DNA from: an uncultured Collinsella sp.
GTDB taxonomy: Bacteria; Actinomycetota; Coriobacteriia; Coriobacteriales; Coriobacteriaceae
Length of the DNA: 64,000 nt
Assembly (NCBI GenBank): GCA_902490305.1
Contig: CABUDI010000007.1
Location: forward strand, 1-64,000
Reading direction: 5' to 3'
Shown: in pieces, positions 1 to 8,643 of the stretch
How the letters are laid out: the number at the start of each line of letters is the position of its first letter
Numbering within the stretch: position 1 is the first letter of the stretch
The notes under the pieces: model-generated
Database searches by the model: none
Seen by the model: only the letters and a program-made list of their open reading frames with translations
Told to the model about the DNA's origin: nothing
Program-made: the position numbers and the translations under genes

Positions 1-56
1 AGATATGGCACCGTGGGGACACATGTATGTCAATCCTGGTCTAACAGAGCCAAAAG

Positions 57-90
57 AAAAGCGCGGGGCCGCATGGCGACTCCGCGCTTT
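57..90. terminator. Hairpin terminator downstream of the surface-protein gene
   Basis: Arms AAAGCGCGG and CCGCGCTTT pair around a 15-base loop, with A-rich sequence on one side and T-rich on the other. It can end the leftward transcript of the surface protein and may work in both directions. Bases 1-56 show nothing recognisable. Confidence 0.6.
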
Positions 91-116
91 ATTGTTCAGC
101 TTTTGCAGCCTTGCCC

Positions 117-172
117 TTACGCTACGAAGAAGTAGACGGGGAAGGCAAGGGCTGCGATCCACCCGTCCTGTG
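117..172 (-). pseudogene. Duplicated C-terminal end of the NCS2 permease (remnant)
   Basis: Read leftwards this stretch encodes WIAALAFPVYFFVA and a stop, nearly identical to the last residues of the permease that ends at 2123 (WIAALAFLVYFFVA). At DNA level 120-162 matches 2126-2168 at 40 of 43 positions in the same orientation. No permease body precedes it: the surface-protein gene ends at 184. It is either a remnant of a second permease copy or one of two direct repeats flanking an inserted segment. Confidence 0.75.
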
Positions 173-183
173 CGAAAAAGTGT

Positions 184-1956
184 TTACGAACGTTTGCGAC
201 TCGCCAGGGCGCCTGCGGCGATGGCGGCTGTTCCCGCAAGGGCGGCTGCCACGATGGCTGTGTTCGAGGTGTCGCCGGTTGCCGCGAGCTTGCCGACGGT
301 CTTGGATCCCTTGGCTGCAACTGCAACGGTCTTGGTTGTCTTCGTGCCCTCGGACTTGGAACCCTCGGGCTTGGTCTTGCCGTGCTTTTCCTCGGGCTTG
401 GTCTCCTCGGGAGGCACGATGACCGTGCTCTTGGCGACAGCGGCGTCATAGGGGGAGTCAATCGTGACATCGCCCGTGCCAATGGTCTGCCCCGCCTCGT
501 AGACGATGCCGTCGCTGAGCTCTTCCTTGTTGCGATAGTCAATGACTTTGCCGCCTGCAGGCGTCTGGATGATGGCGTCCTTGATTTCGATGGTGCCGAT
601 CGCCTTGCCGTCCGCGCTCATGGCAAGGGCGAAGATAGCCGCCGTGTCTCCCTCGGCCGTGACCTTGCTGCGGACGATCGAGATGGTCGCGGGCGTGATG
701 CCCTTCTCGGTCTGCGCGAAGATGCCGATGTTCAGGCCCTCGGACTCAGGGATGATTTCGTCGTTTTGGTCTCCACTGTAGTGGTCGGGGCCGTCGCCGC
801 CGGTCTCGGCATAGCGGGCTATGGCCTTGACAACGGAGTCGCTGATGTAGATATGGCCACCCGCTTCGTCGGAGTAGAAATTACTGGTGGAGATTGCAAC
901 CGAGAACCTGCCTTCTGCGAGCGCATCCACAGTCGAGCCGTTCTTGATGACGATGTCGTCCTCATCGGTGAAGAGTGCGCTGGCTTCCCCGCCATCTGAG
1001 CTTGCGCGGACCGTCACGGTCGCGCCATCGAGCGTGATGCCCTTGTAGACATAGATGCCATACCCAACGCCACTTGCGTTGAGGGAAGCGTTCGTGACCG
1101 TGAGGCTGTTTTTACCGTCGATGGCGGCGTCTTCCTCGGAGCTTGCCTTGACCTGGCTGCCACCCGAGATCTCGATGTTGCCGTCGGCCCAAATCGCATT
1201 GTCTTTGATAGAGCTTGCCTCTACCTTGCCGCCGCCCTTTATGATGAGGTTCTCGTTAGCATCGATACCCTGATCCTCGGTGGCCTTGGCGGTGACGGTT
1301 CCGCTGTTGTCGATCGTGATGTTGCCGTCGGCCCTGATGCCATCCGAATCGCCCGTGGCGTTAACGTTTCCCGAGCCCTTGATGGTGACATCGCCCCCGG
1401 CATCGATGGCATCGTGCTCGGTGCTCGTGGCGTTGACAGTGCCAGCGCCGTCGATGTTGATGTTGCCGACGGAAGTGATGGCGTCACGAGAAGATGTCAC
1501 GTTGAGCGTGCTGGACGCGTCGCCCTGAATATTAAGCTCGGCGTTCTCGTTCGCGCCATCCTTAACCTTGATGCCGCGGCCGTTGTCGTTAGTGACGGTG
1601 TTGTTGCCCTCGTAGCTCACGTTGAGCTTGCCCGCTGCCTCGATCGCGCCGCCGTTATAGCCGTTGAGCTTCATGTCGTCGGCGCCGTCCCAGCTCCAGG
1701 TGCCGGCGGCGTCGCCCGCCGCGGCGCCGGCGTTGTATTGGGTGCCGCCGACGTCCACCCACTCGGCCGCGAGCGAGACGCTCGGCATGAGCAGCGAACT
1801 TACCGTGAGCGCGCATACGGCGCCTACAACGATGCGGCGTGTCACGCGGCGCCAGCTGCCGTGTGCGAGCAGCGTGCGACGGCGCACGTCGGGCTCGACA
1901 AAATGGGCTCCAGAGGTTTTGTCATTGCGCTTGGGGGTCGTGAACAAGGCGGCCAT
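184..1956 (-). CDS. Cell-wall-anchored beta-helix (carbohydrate-binding-like) surface protein
   Basis: A 590-residue exported protein. A long, Arg-rich signal peptide ends near LMPSVSLAAEW (about residues 25-65). Residues about 80-430 are repeats of roughly 22 residues of the type GNITIDNSGTVTA, typical of right-handed parallel beta-helix proteins of the carbohydrate-binding (Cthe_2159-like) group. A Lys/Glu/Thr-rich stalk follows. The end is KLAATGD, a hydrophobic Ala-rich segment and RKRS, a sortase signal of LAxTG type. The start at 1956 is chosen because GGGAG lies five bases upstream; the frame is open to 2070. Role by inference: adhesion or glycan binding at the cell surface. The ligand is not visible. 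Confidence 0.8.
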   Translation of the reverse strand: MAALFTTPKRNDKTSGAHFVEPDVRRRTLLAHGSWRRVTRRIVVGAVCALTVSSLLMPSVSLAAEWVDVGGTQYNAGAAAGDAAGTWSWDGADDMKLNGYNGGAIEAAGKLNVSYEGNNTVTNDNGRGIKVKDGANENAELNIQGDASSTLNVTSSRDAITSVGNINIDGAGTVNATSTEHDAIDAGGDVTIKGSGNVNATGDSDGIRADGNITIDNSGTVTAKATEDQGIDANENLIIKGGGKVEASSIKDNAIWADGNIEISGGSQVKASSEEDAAIDGKNSLTVTNASLNASGVGYGIYVYKGITLDGATVTVRASSDGGEASALFTDEDDIVIKNGSTVDALAEGRFSVAISTSNFYSDEAGGHIYISDSVVKAIARYAETGGDGPDHYSGDQNDEIIPESEGLNIGIFAQTEKGITPATISIVRSKVTAEGDTAAIFALAMSADGKAIGTIEIKDAIIQTPAGGKVIDYRNKEELSDGIVYEAGQTIGTGDVTIDSPYDAAVAKSTVIVPPEETKPEEKHGKTKPEGSKSEGTKTTKTVAVAAKGSKTVGKLAATGDTSNTAIVAAALAGTAAIAAGALASRKRS

Positions 1957-2122
1957 GGTTACTCCCATCCTCATAGGGCCTATGCGATTACGCCCAGCAT
2001 ATCTGCAGGATGTAGCCGGCGGTAGTGCCGTTTGGAGAGCAAAACGTCCAAAACTTGCGAAGCAATACATCGCGCGTCCGTGTGGCGCCTGGCTTTGCTG
2101 TTTGGTATTGCAAATCTTGCGC

Positions 2123-3436
2123 CTACGCTACAAAGAAGTAGACGAGGAAGGCAAGTGCTGCGATCCACATGAGCGGCTTGATCTTGGAGGCCTCGCCCTT
2201 AAAGAGCGCGACGATCACGTAGGCGATAAAGCCCAGGCCAATGCCGGCAGAGATGGAGTAAGTGAAGGGCACGCCGGCGACAATCATGAACGCCGGGAAA
2301 CCTTGCGACACGTCGGACCAGTCGATCTCGGAGGCCTCGCTCATCATGAGGTAGCCGACGTAGACCAGAGCACCGCAGGTGGCGGCGCTGGAAACGATGG
2401 TGACGATGGGGGAGAAGAACGCGGCGAGGATGAACAGCACGCCGGTGGTGACGGAGGTGAGACCCGTGCGGCCACCGTCGGCAGCGCCGGACGTGGACTC
2501 GACGAAAGTGGTGATGGAGGAGACGCCCATAAAGCCACCGGCAGCAGCGGCCACGGAGTCGACGACCAGGATGGGACGGATGTCCTCGACATTGCCGTCC
2601 TCGGTCAGGAACTCGCCCTGCTTGGCGACGGCCATCGCGGTGCCCATGGTGTCGAAGAAGTCACTCATGAGCAGCGAGAAGGCCACGACGAGCAGCATCG
2701 GGTCGGTCAGAACCTTCACGATGGCCATGTTGCCATCGGCGGTGCTGGCAAACGGGGCGCCAAAGGTCGAGAAGTCGAGCGGTGCGATGAGGCCCTCGGG
2801 CGCATGAGTGACGCCCAGCGGGATACCGGCGATAACGGCGACGATGATGCCGATGAGCAGCGAGCCCGGCACGTTGCGGGAAGCCAGGGCGACCGTCACG
2901 ACGATGGAGATGATGCCGACGATAAAGGTGGGGGAGGTGATGTCGCCCAGGCCGACAAGCGTACCGGCGCCAGCGGTGATGATGCCGGCGTCGCACAGGC
3001 CGATCATGGCGATAAACAGGCCCAGACCCACCGAGATGGCGTGGCGCAGGACCACGGGGATGGCGTCCATGATGGCCTCGCGCAGGCCGCACAGGACGAG
3101 CAGCAAGATGACGATGCCCTCGAGGAAGATAACGCTCATGGCCACGTGCCAGTCGCCGCCGCACATGGTGGTGGCGATGCCCGCGATCATGGCGTTGATG
3201 CCCAGGCCCGACGCGCAGGCGAGCGGGCGGTTTGCGAAGATGCCCATGCAGATGGTCATGATGCCGGCGCCCAGGCAGGTGGCGCAGGCGAGCGCTCCCG
3301 CATCGATGCCAGCGCCCGAGAGTACCGCGGGGTTGACGGCGATGATGTAGGCCATCGCCAGGAATGTTGTCAGTCCAGCGCGAAGTTCGGTCCCGATTGT
3401 GGACTTGCGCTCACTGACGTGAAATAGTTCGTCCAT
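2123..3436 (-). CDS. NCS2/AzgA-type purine (hypoxanthine/guanine) permease
   Basis: A 437-residue membrane protein with about 12-14 hydrophobic segments. It begins MDELFHVSERKSTIGTEL and continues with the AzgA/PbuG-type opening RAGLTTFLAMAYIIAVNP, then SDFFDTMGTAMAV and the conserved STFVESTSGAADGGRTG region (here TTFVESTSGAADGGRTGLT). Family knowledge: proton symport of hypoxanthine, guanine or adenine. The start at 3436 follows AAGGAAAGGG; an upstream ATG in frame at 3493 lacks a comparable site. The next gene downstream on this strand is the surface protein, 167 bases away. The exact base specificity cannot be read from sequence. Confidence 0.9.
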   Translation of the reverse strand: MDELFHVSERKSTIGTELRAGLTTFLAMAYIIAVNPAVLSGAGIDAGALACATCLGAGIMTICMGIFANRPLACASGLGINAMIAGIATTMCGGDWHVAMSVIFLEGIVILLLVLCGLREAIMDAIPVVLRHAISVGLGLFIAMIGLCDAGIITAGAGTLVGLGDITSPTFIVGIISIVVTVALASRNVPGSLLIGIIVAVIAGIPLGVTHAPEGLIAPLDFSTFGAPFASTADGNMAIVKVLTDPMLLVVAFSLLMSDFFDTMGTAMAVAKQGEFLTEDGNVEDIRPILVVDSVAAAAGGFMGVSSITTFVESTSGAADGGRTGLTSVTTGVLFILAAFFSPIVTIVSSAATCGALVYVGYLMMSEASEIDWSDVSQGFPAFMIVAGVPFTYSISAGIGLGFIAYVIVALFKGEASKIKPLMWIAALAFLVYFFVA

Positions 3437-3629
3437 GCATACCCTTTCCTTGTTCGGCCCCGAGTTTAGGCCGATTGACACGAACTCACCCACTATATCG
3501 CCTTTGTGAAGTTGGTGTTCCTCACATGTTGATGTTCGGCGGTTTGTAACGGACGGGCGGTATCTTTCGCATGAAATTGTGTAGGTACCGTATACTTAAG
3601 CGGTTACAACGACCCCTATGGAGGAACGT

Positions 3630-4049
3630 ATGATTAAAGAGCTCTGCCGCGACGAGGCTATCCTGTCTCAGCGTTGCGAGGTTGCGACTGTCGAGGACGA
3701 ATCGGTCGCTCAGGATCTGATTGATACCATCAAGTCGCTCGATGATGCCGGCTGCTTGGCCGCCAATCAGATTGGCGTTACCAAGAAGGTCTGCGTCTAC
3801 CTGGACGATGCCGGCGAGCCCCACGTGCTCTACAACCCCCGTCTGGTGTTTGGCCTGGGCGCCAGCAAGATGGAGGAGAGCTGCCTGACGCACGAGGAGG
3901 TCACCAAGTCCACGCGCTACATCAAGTGCAAGGTTGCCTTTGACCAGATCGTCGACGGCAAGATGAAGGAGTGCCGCCGCGACTACGCGGGCTTTGAGGC
4001 GCAGATGGTCCAGCATATGATCGACCACTGTCTTGGAAAGTTGGTCTAA
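3630..4049 (+). CDS. Peptide-deformylase-like protein lacking the catalytic Glu
   Basis: 139 residues. The three deformylase motifs are recognisable but altered: CLAANQIG (42-49) for GLAAxQ, EESCLT (82-87) for EGCLS, and QHMIDH (128-133) for QHEIDH. The metal ligands Cys85, His129 and His133 remain, but the general acid/base Glu of HExxH is Met130 (codon ATG). Family knowledge: that Glu is essential for removing N-formyl groups, so this copy is probably inactive or has another role. A canonical short deformylase lies at 17577-17987. The start at 3630 follows GGAGG; an in-frame ATG at 3618 overlaps the binding site. It is a single gene between the permease and the bile salt hydrolase. Confidence 0.85.
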   Translation: MIKELCRDEAILSQRCEVATVEDESVAQDLIDTIKSLDDAGCLAANQIGVTKKVCVYLDDAGEPHVLYNPRLVFGLGASKMEESCLTHEEVTKSTRYIKCKVAFDQIVDGKMKECRRDYAGFEAQMVQHMIDHCLGKLV

Positions 4050-4180
4050 GGGGACCAAAGCACCGCACTTCGTCTCTTTTGGTCCGGGCGTGACATTGTT
4101 GTCATGTCCGGGCTTTTGTGTTTAGCGCCTTTTTGTTTGGTGACAATAACCTTAGCAGGACCGTAAAGCTAGGAGGCGCT

Positions 4181-5146
4181 ATGTGCACGAGCATTCGATT
4201 TACCGATAATTCTGGCCACATGTATCTGGGCCGCAACCTCGACTGGAGCTTTGACTACGGCCAACAGGTTCGCGTGATGCCGCGCGGGTTCCACATTCCG
4301 TATTCGTTTATCGACGATGCGTCGGCGGCACACGCGGTAATCGGCATGTGCATCGATTACAAGAACTATCCCATGTTTTTCGACTGTGGTAACGATGCGG
4401 GTCTGGCTGTGGCGGGGCTCAACTTTCCCGGCTATGCCGAGTATGCCGAGGGCCCTGTCGACGGCAAGAACAATATCGCGGCCTATGAGTTTCCCCTGTG
4501 GGTGGCAGCGACGTTCTCGACGGTCGATGAGGTCGAGGCCGCGCTGCGCGACACGGTGATTGTCGCCAAATCCGCCGGAGAGGGGCTGGGCGTGTCGCTG
4601 CTCCATTGGATTATCGGCGACAGCCAGCGCAGCATCGTGGTCGAGATGATGGCTGACGGCCTGCATGTATACGACGATCCGGTCGACACCCTTGCCAACC
4701 AGCCGACCTTCCCGTGGCACATGGAAAACCTGCGCACCTATATCACCGCCACAAGCGATTTTCCGCAGACGGCGACATGGCGTGGCGCCGAGCTTAAGCC
4801 CTATGGAGCCGGTGCCGGCATGCGCGGCATTCCGGGCGATTGCTATTCGCCGAGCCGTTTTGTAAAGGCGGCGTACCTCAATGCCAATTACCCGCAAAAG
4901 GAGAGCGAGACCGAAAACGTCGTTCGCATGTTCCGCTCGCTCGAGGGCGTGGTGATGATTGAGGGGGCGTCCAGGATGGGCGATGGCAAGTTCGAGAAGA
5001 CTATCTATACCGGATGCTTTAGCGCGCGCACGGGCAATTATTACTACGCGATGTATGGGGATCCGTCGATTCGTTACGTGAGCCTGATGGATGCCGAGGG
5101 CGCGAGCCCCGATAGGCTCGTGGTTCCCGAGCCGCGTCGTTCGTAG
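4181..5146 (+). CDS. bsh: Choloylglycine hydrolase (conjugated bile acid hydrolase)
   Basis: 321 residues, the usual length of Ntn-hydrolase bile salt/penicillin V acylases. The start at 4181 follows AGGAGG and gives MCTSIRF, so Cys2 becomes the N-terminal nucleophile after Met removal. Family residues seen: Arg18 and Asp21 in GRNLDW, Asn in GLNFPG, Asn in ANQPTFPW and Arg in SPSRF. Role: cleaves the amide bond of taurine- or glycine-conjugated bile acids (penicillin V acylase activity is the family alternative). There is no signal peptide, so the enzyme is cytoplasmic. It stands alone. A bile-exposed gut habitat fits. Confidence 0.9.
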   Translation: MCTSIRFTDNSGHMYLGRNLDWSFDYGQQVRVMPRGFHIPYSFIDDASAAHAVIGMCIDYKNYPMFFDCGNDAGLAVAGLNFPGYAEYAEGPVDGKNNIAAYEFPLWVAATFSTVDEVEAALRDTVIVAKSAGEGLGVSLLHWIIGDSQRSIVVEMMADGLHVYDDPVDTLANQPTFPWHMENLRTYITATSDFPQTATWRGAELKPYGAGAGMRGIPGDCYSPSRFVKAAYLNANYPQKESETENVVRMFRSLEGVVMIEGASRMGDGKFEKTIYTGCFSARTGNYYYAMYGDPSIRYVSLMDAEGASPDRLVVPEPRRS

Positions 5147-5169
5147 CTCACTGGTCCGTTGCGACATAA

Positions 5170-5205
5170 AACGGCCTCGCACCTCTTATGAGATGCGAGG
5201 CCGTT
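5170..5205. terminator. Convergent terminator between bsh and kup
   Basis: A perfect 12-bp stem (AACGGCCTCGCA / TGCGAGGCCGTT) lies in the gap between two converging genes. The T-run is better on the minus side (kup). Confidence 0.8.
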
Positions 5206-5227
5206 GTCGTCAATGGCTGGTGGCGTG

Positions 5228-7456
5228 TTAGAAGTTGGCGTCGTTGAACTGGGTGCTCTCGAGTCCGTCGAGTTGCTGTTCGGGCGTATCGGCGACGCTC
5301 TCGAGCAGCTCGGTGGGATCGACGTTCATGCTCTTGCCGGCCTCGTTGCCGTTGACCAAGTCGTCCGAGAAGATGTCGACCTCCATTTCCTCGGCCTCTT
5401 CGATCTGAACCTCGAGCGGCACCTGGGTGCGCACAAGTTTGACGGCCGGGCGCATGCGGGCAAAGAGCGGTACGTACTCAATGATGATGGCCGAGTTCTC
5501 GAGACCGTACCAGCGTGCCGGGCTTCCGCAGGCGCGGCGGACGGCGTACTTGATGGCCATCACGCGGTGGTCATTGCGGTTGATGTCCGTTTCGGGGGCA
5601 AGCATCTTGCGCAGCATGCAAAAGCGGAAGTCACCTACGTTGCCGCGCGTCTCGTAGATGGAGTAGGTGTGATGTTGCGGCGGCAGCTCGCCCGATGCCA
5701 TCGAGTCGCCGACGATCTGACGCAGATAGGCGTTGACGCGCTGGTTGACCTTAAAGCCCAGGTCCAGGCGCACGCGGAACAAAAAGTCCGTGCCAAAGGT
5801 CTCGACGGAATACTCGTGCGTATAGGGTTCGTCGGTAACGTGCACGTTGATGAACCAATATGCCTTGGCGCGCTTGGGGTGCTTGTCCAGGATGGAATAG
5901 AGCACGTCGCGGTCGAGTGTGAGCGGGTCGGGGCTGTTGGTGAGAAATACCAGATTGTCGGCGAGCACGGGATAGGTCTCGTCATTGCGCAGGCGATTGA
6001 GCTGGTCGATGTACTTGGAGACGGGCAGCAGAATCGTCTGCGTGCGCTCGATGGCGGTGCCGCGACGCCACACATACATAAGGCCAAACAGCAGTGCGGC
6101 CAAGAAGATCATCACATAGCCGCCGTCAAAGAACATGGTGAGGCACGAGGCGAAAAAGCACAGCTCAATGGCGCCGAAGAGCAGGGCGAAGACGCAGGCG
6201 CCCAGCTTGTGCTTGAGAATGCCGGCGATATAGCTCGTCAGCAGCGTGGTGGTCATAAGCATGGTCACGGTAATGGCGAGGCCGTAGGCACTCTCCATGC
6301 GCTCGGAGTTTTGGAACAGCAGCACGATGAAGATGCAGCCGATCCACATGATGTTATTGACGAGCGGAATATAGAGCTGGCCCTTGGTGTCGCTGGGGTA
6401 GTGGATGCGCAGGTGCGGCATAAGGTTGAGGCGCGTTGCCTCGGATACCAGCGAGAACGAGCCGGTGATGAGCGCCTGTGAGGCGATGATGGCCGCCACG
6501 GCCGAAAGCACGATGGCAAAGGGGCGTAGGGGCTCGGGGAGCATCATATAGAACGGGTTGACGATATCCATCGCGAGCATCTGGGGGTTGGAGTTATTGG
6601 CGAGTAGCCAAGCTCCCTGACCCAGATAGTTGAGGATAAGGGCCGCCTTAACAAATGGCCAGGATGCATAGATGTTTGCCTTGCCCACGTGGCCCATGTC
6701 CGAGTAGAGTGCCTCGGCACCGGTTGTCGACAGGAAGACAAAGCCGAGCACCATAATGCCCGAATGGTTGATGGGCGAGAACAGGAACATAATGCCGCGG
6801 ATGGGGTTGAGCGCGCGCAAGATGGACAGGTTGCCGAGCATGTTGAACAGACCGGCGCCTGCCAGGAACAGGAACCACAGCGTCATGAGCGGGCCGAAGA
6901 GCTTGCCGATTGACGAGGTGCCGGCGCGCTGCATGGCAAATAGGCCGCAGATAATGATGATGGTGATGATGATGACGTTGGTCTGGCCGTCGCCCAGCAG
7001 CGCATGGCCCCATTCGATGGTGCGTAGACCCTCGATGGCTGTGGTGACCGTGACGGCGGGGGTGAGGATGCCGTCGGCGAGCAGCGCCGCGCCGCCGATC
7101 ATGGCGGGCAGAATCAGCCATGGTGCCACCTTGCGTACGAGGCTGAACAGGGCGAAGATGCCGCCTTCGTTGTGGTTGTCGGCCTTCATGGCGATTACCA
7201 CGTACTTGACCGTGGTCACGAGCGTCATGGTCCAGATGACGAGCGAAAGCGCGCCCAGGATCATGTCCTCGCTGACGGTACCGATGCCGCCGTTGTTGGC
7301 GACGATTGATTTCATGGTGTACATGGGGCTCGTGCCGATGTCGCCATAGACGACGCCGAGCGTTACGAGCAGCATGCCAGCGGAGAGGGGGATGGCTCCG
7401 TGCCCGCCTTGCCCGCGCTGGTCTTGGAGGTTTGCCTCCAGTTTGTTGTGTGCCAC
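5228..7456 (-). CDS. kup: KUP-family low-affinity potassium transporter
   Basis: 742 residues. It has about 12 membrane segments up to roughly residue 470, then a cytoplasmic C-terminal domain of some 270 residues ending in an acidic stretch. The KUP signature YGDIGTSPMYT lies near the N terminus, with DGILTPAVTV further on. Role: proton-coupled K+ uptake. I place the start at the GTG at 7456 because AAGGGAG stands five bases upstream; an ATG at 7474 in the same frame has only a weak site. It is transcribed alone toward the terminator at 5170-5205. No c-di-AMP riboswitch could be seen in the 150-base leader. Confidence 0.92.
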   Translation of the reverse strand: MAHNKLEANLQDQRGQGGHGAIPLSAGMLLVTLGVVYGDIGTSPMYTMKSIVANNGGIGTVSEDMILGALSLVIWTMTLVTTVKYVVIAMKADNHNEGGIFALFSLVRKVAPWLILPAMIGGAALLADGILTPAVTVTTAIEGLRTIEWGHALLGDGQTNVIIITIIIICGLFAMQRAGTSSIGKLFGPLMTLWFLFLAGAGLFNMLGNLSILRALNPIRGIMFLFSPINHSGIMVLGFVFLSTTGAEALYSDMGHVGKANIYASWPFVKAALILNYLGQGAWLLANNSNPQMLAMDIVNPFYMMLPEPLRPFAIVLSAVAAIIASQALITGSFSLVSEATRLNLMPHLRIHYPSDTKGQLYIPLVNNIMWIGCIFIVLLFQNSERMESAYGLAITVTMLMTTTLLTSYIAGILKHKLGACVFALLFGAIELCFFASCLTMFFDGGYVMIFLAALLFGLMYVWRRGTAIERTQTILLPVSKYIDQLNRLRNDETYPVLADNLVFLTNSPDPLTLDRDVLYSILDKHPKRAKAYWFINVHVTDEPYTHEYSVETFGTDFLFRVRLDLGFKVNQRVNAYLRQIVGDSMASGELPPQHHTYSIYETRGNVGDFRFCMLRKMLAPETDINRNDHRVMAIKYAVRRACGSPARWYGLENSAIIIEYVPLFARMRPAVKLVRTQVPLEVQIEEAEEMEVDIFSDDLVNGNEAGKSMNVDPTELLESVADTPEQQLDGLESTQFNDANF

Positions 7457-7556
7457 GAGGACTCCCTTAGACATCCGGTTATCTGTCTAGGACAAAAAAC
7501 TTTATGCCGTCTTTATACATACAAGAGCAGTTTGGCACATCGGGTTATTTTAGACA

Positions 7557-7580
7557 ATAATCCTCAGCTGGGGATTATTT
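7557..7580. promoter_or_regulatory. 24-bp near-perfect palindrome upstream of kup
   Basis: Half sites AATAATCC and GGATTATT flank CAGCTG with one T/G pair breaking symmetry. It can be read as an operator in front of kup or as a 10-bp hairpin ending the DMT-transporter transcript; T-rich sequence on the minus side is modest. Confidence 0.5.
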
Positions 7581-7613
7581 ATCTACGCAGGTAGCATTTC
7601 AAAGCAGGGGCTT

Positions 7614-8525
7614 TTAAGCACGTGCTGTCTGGGCGATGCCAGCCTTGGCGTTTGCGCGTTTGCCGGCGAGTTCGCAAAAAATCGCGCCGCCGATGATAAG
7701 CGCGGCGCCCATCAGGCGGACCGGTGTTATGGCTTCACCCAAAAGGGCGGCCGAGAACACGACCGCCGAAAGCGGCTCGAGGTAGCCGACGACGGCGACG
7801 GTCTGGACGGGCAGCTTGGCGACGGCGCTAAAGTAGAGCAGGCAACCAATGCCGGTGTTGACGACGCCGAGCATAGCGACGGCGCGCCAATCAATGCTGG
7901 CGGCGACGCCGGCGGACAGGAACGAGGGAGCGCCCTGCGTGATGAGCGTGAGGGCCAGCGCGGTCACAAAGGCGGCGCTCACCTGGAGCGTGGAGTTCTC
8001 GAGGCCTTCGATGTGTGGCGCACCCTTGCTAGCGATGACCATCAATGCGTAGCAGAAGGCCGAGACGATGCCGCAGGCAATACCCGCAATGGGCATATTG
8101 CCGCCTAGACCTTGCGCTGCAATGAGAAAGGCACCGCAGGCGACGGCGACAAAGCCGGCGATTTTGCCGCCGGTCAGCTTTTCGCCAAAAATGAGCGGGG
8201 AGAGGGCCATAACGATGATGGGGCCACAGTAATACAACAGCGAGGAGATACCAACGCCGATCGTCTGATAGGCGCGGAACAGGAAAATCCAGCTGGCGCC
8301 CAGCGCGGCGCCCGAGACGATGAGCGCTGCGGCCTCGCGGGGGCGAGACGGAGCCTGCAGGTTATGGCGCTTGGTTATGAAGAGGATGGCGGCAAGGGTG
8401 AGAGCGCCCAAAAACGTGCGCAACAGTACGATATCGGAGCTCGGCAGCGCGATGGCAGCGGCGATGATGCCGTTGGAGCCAAACAATAGCAATGCTGCTA
8501 AGTACGTAAACAATCCGTTGTTCAT
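7614..8525 (-). CDS. EamA/DMT-family transporter
   Basis: 303 residues with ten hydrophobic segments arranged as two EamA repeats (about 5-135 and 150-290), the usual size for the family. Its start lies 118 bases from the divergent LysR gene, and a palindrome lies between them, so control by that LysR protein is likely. EamA members mostly export amino acids or other metabolites, but substrate cannot be told from sequence. The C terminus is short and basic (KRANAKAG). GAGGGG lies upstream of the ATG with a longer-than-usual spacer. Confidence 0.85.
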   Translation of the reverse strand: MNNGLFTYLAALLLFGSNGIIAAAIALPSSDIVLLRTFLGALTLAAILFITKRHNLQAPSRPREAAALIVSGAALGASWIFLFRAYQTIGVGISSLLYYCGPIIVMALSPLIFGEKLTGGKIAGFVAVACGAFLIAAQGLGGNMPIAGIACGIVSAFCYALMVIASKGAPHIEGLENSTLQVSAAFVTALALTLITQGAPSFLSAGVAASIDWRAVAMLGVVNTGIGCLLYFSAVAKLPVQTVAVVGYLEPLSAVVFSAALLGEAITPVRLMGAALIIGGAIFCELAGKRANAKAGIAQTARA

Positions 8526-8554
8526 GTGCTGACATCCCCTCTATATCCGAGCAT

Positions 8555-8571
8555 GTTCACTATGGGTGAAC
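8555..8571. promoter_or_regulatory. Palindromic operator between DMT transporter and LysR gene
   Basis: GTTCAC-TATGG-GTGAAC is a 6-bp perfect inverted repeat with a T-N11-A-like layout, as LysR-type proteins bind. It sits in the divergent gap, 30-46 bases upstream of the transporter start. Confidence 0.55.
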
Positions 8572-8592
8572 TGGCTTTAGAAGAAAAGCGAA

Positions 8593-8598
8593 TATAAT
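8593..8598 (+). promoter_or_regulatory. Consensus -10 box for the LysR gene
   Basis: TATAAT lies 46 bases before the LysR start codon. No good -35 box is visible 17 bases upstream, which suits an activated or repressed promoter. Confidence 0.45.
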
Positions 8599-8643
8599 GC
8601 ATGGCTGACATGACAAAATCTCATGCAAGGGTGGAGGACTGCC

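Noticed and set aside
1664..3427. Long open frame on the plus strand opposite the permease and surface-protein genes
   Set aside because: Composition is Asp/Gly/His-rich shadow of the real minus-strand genes, with no ribosome site or family match.
5204..6481. 425-codon frame opposite kup
   Set aside because: kup has clear family motifs on the other strand; this frame has none.
7475..7613. Possible c-di-AMP riboswitch before kup
   Set aside because: The gap is only about 150 bases and lacks the conserved core of that riboswitch.
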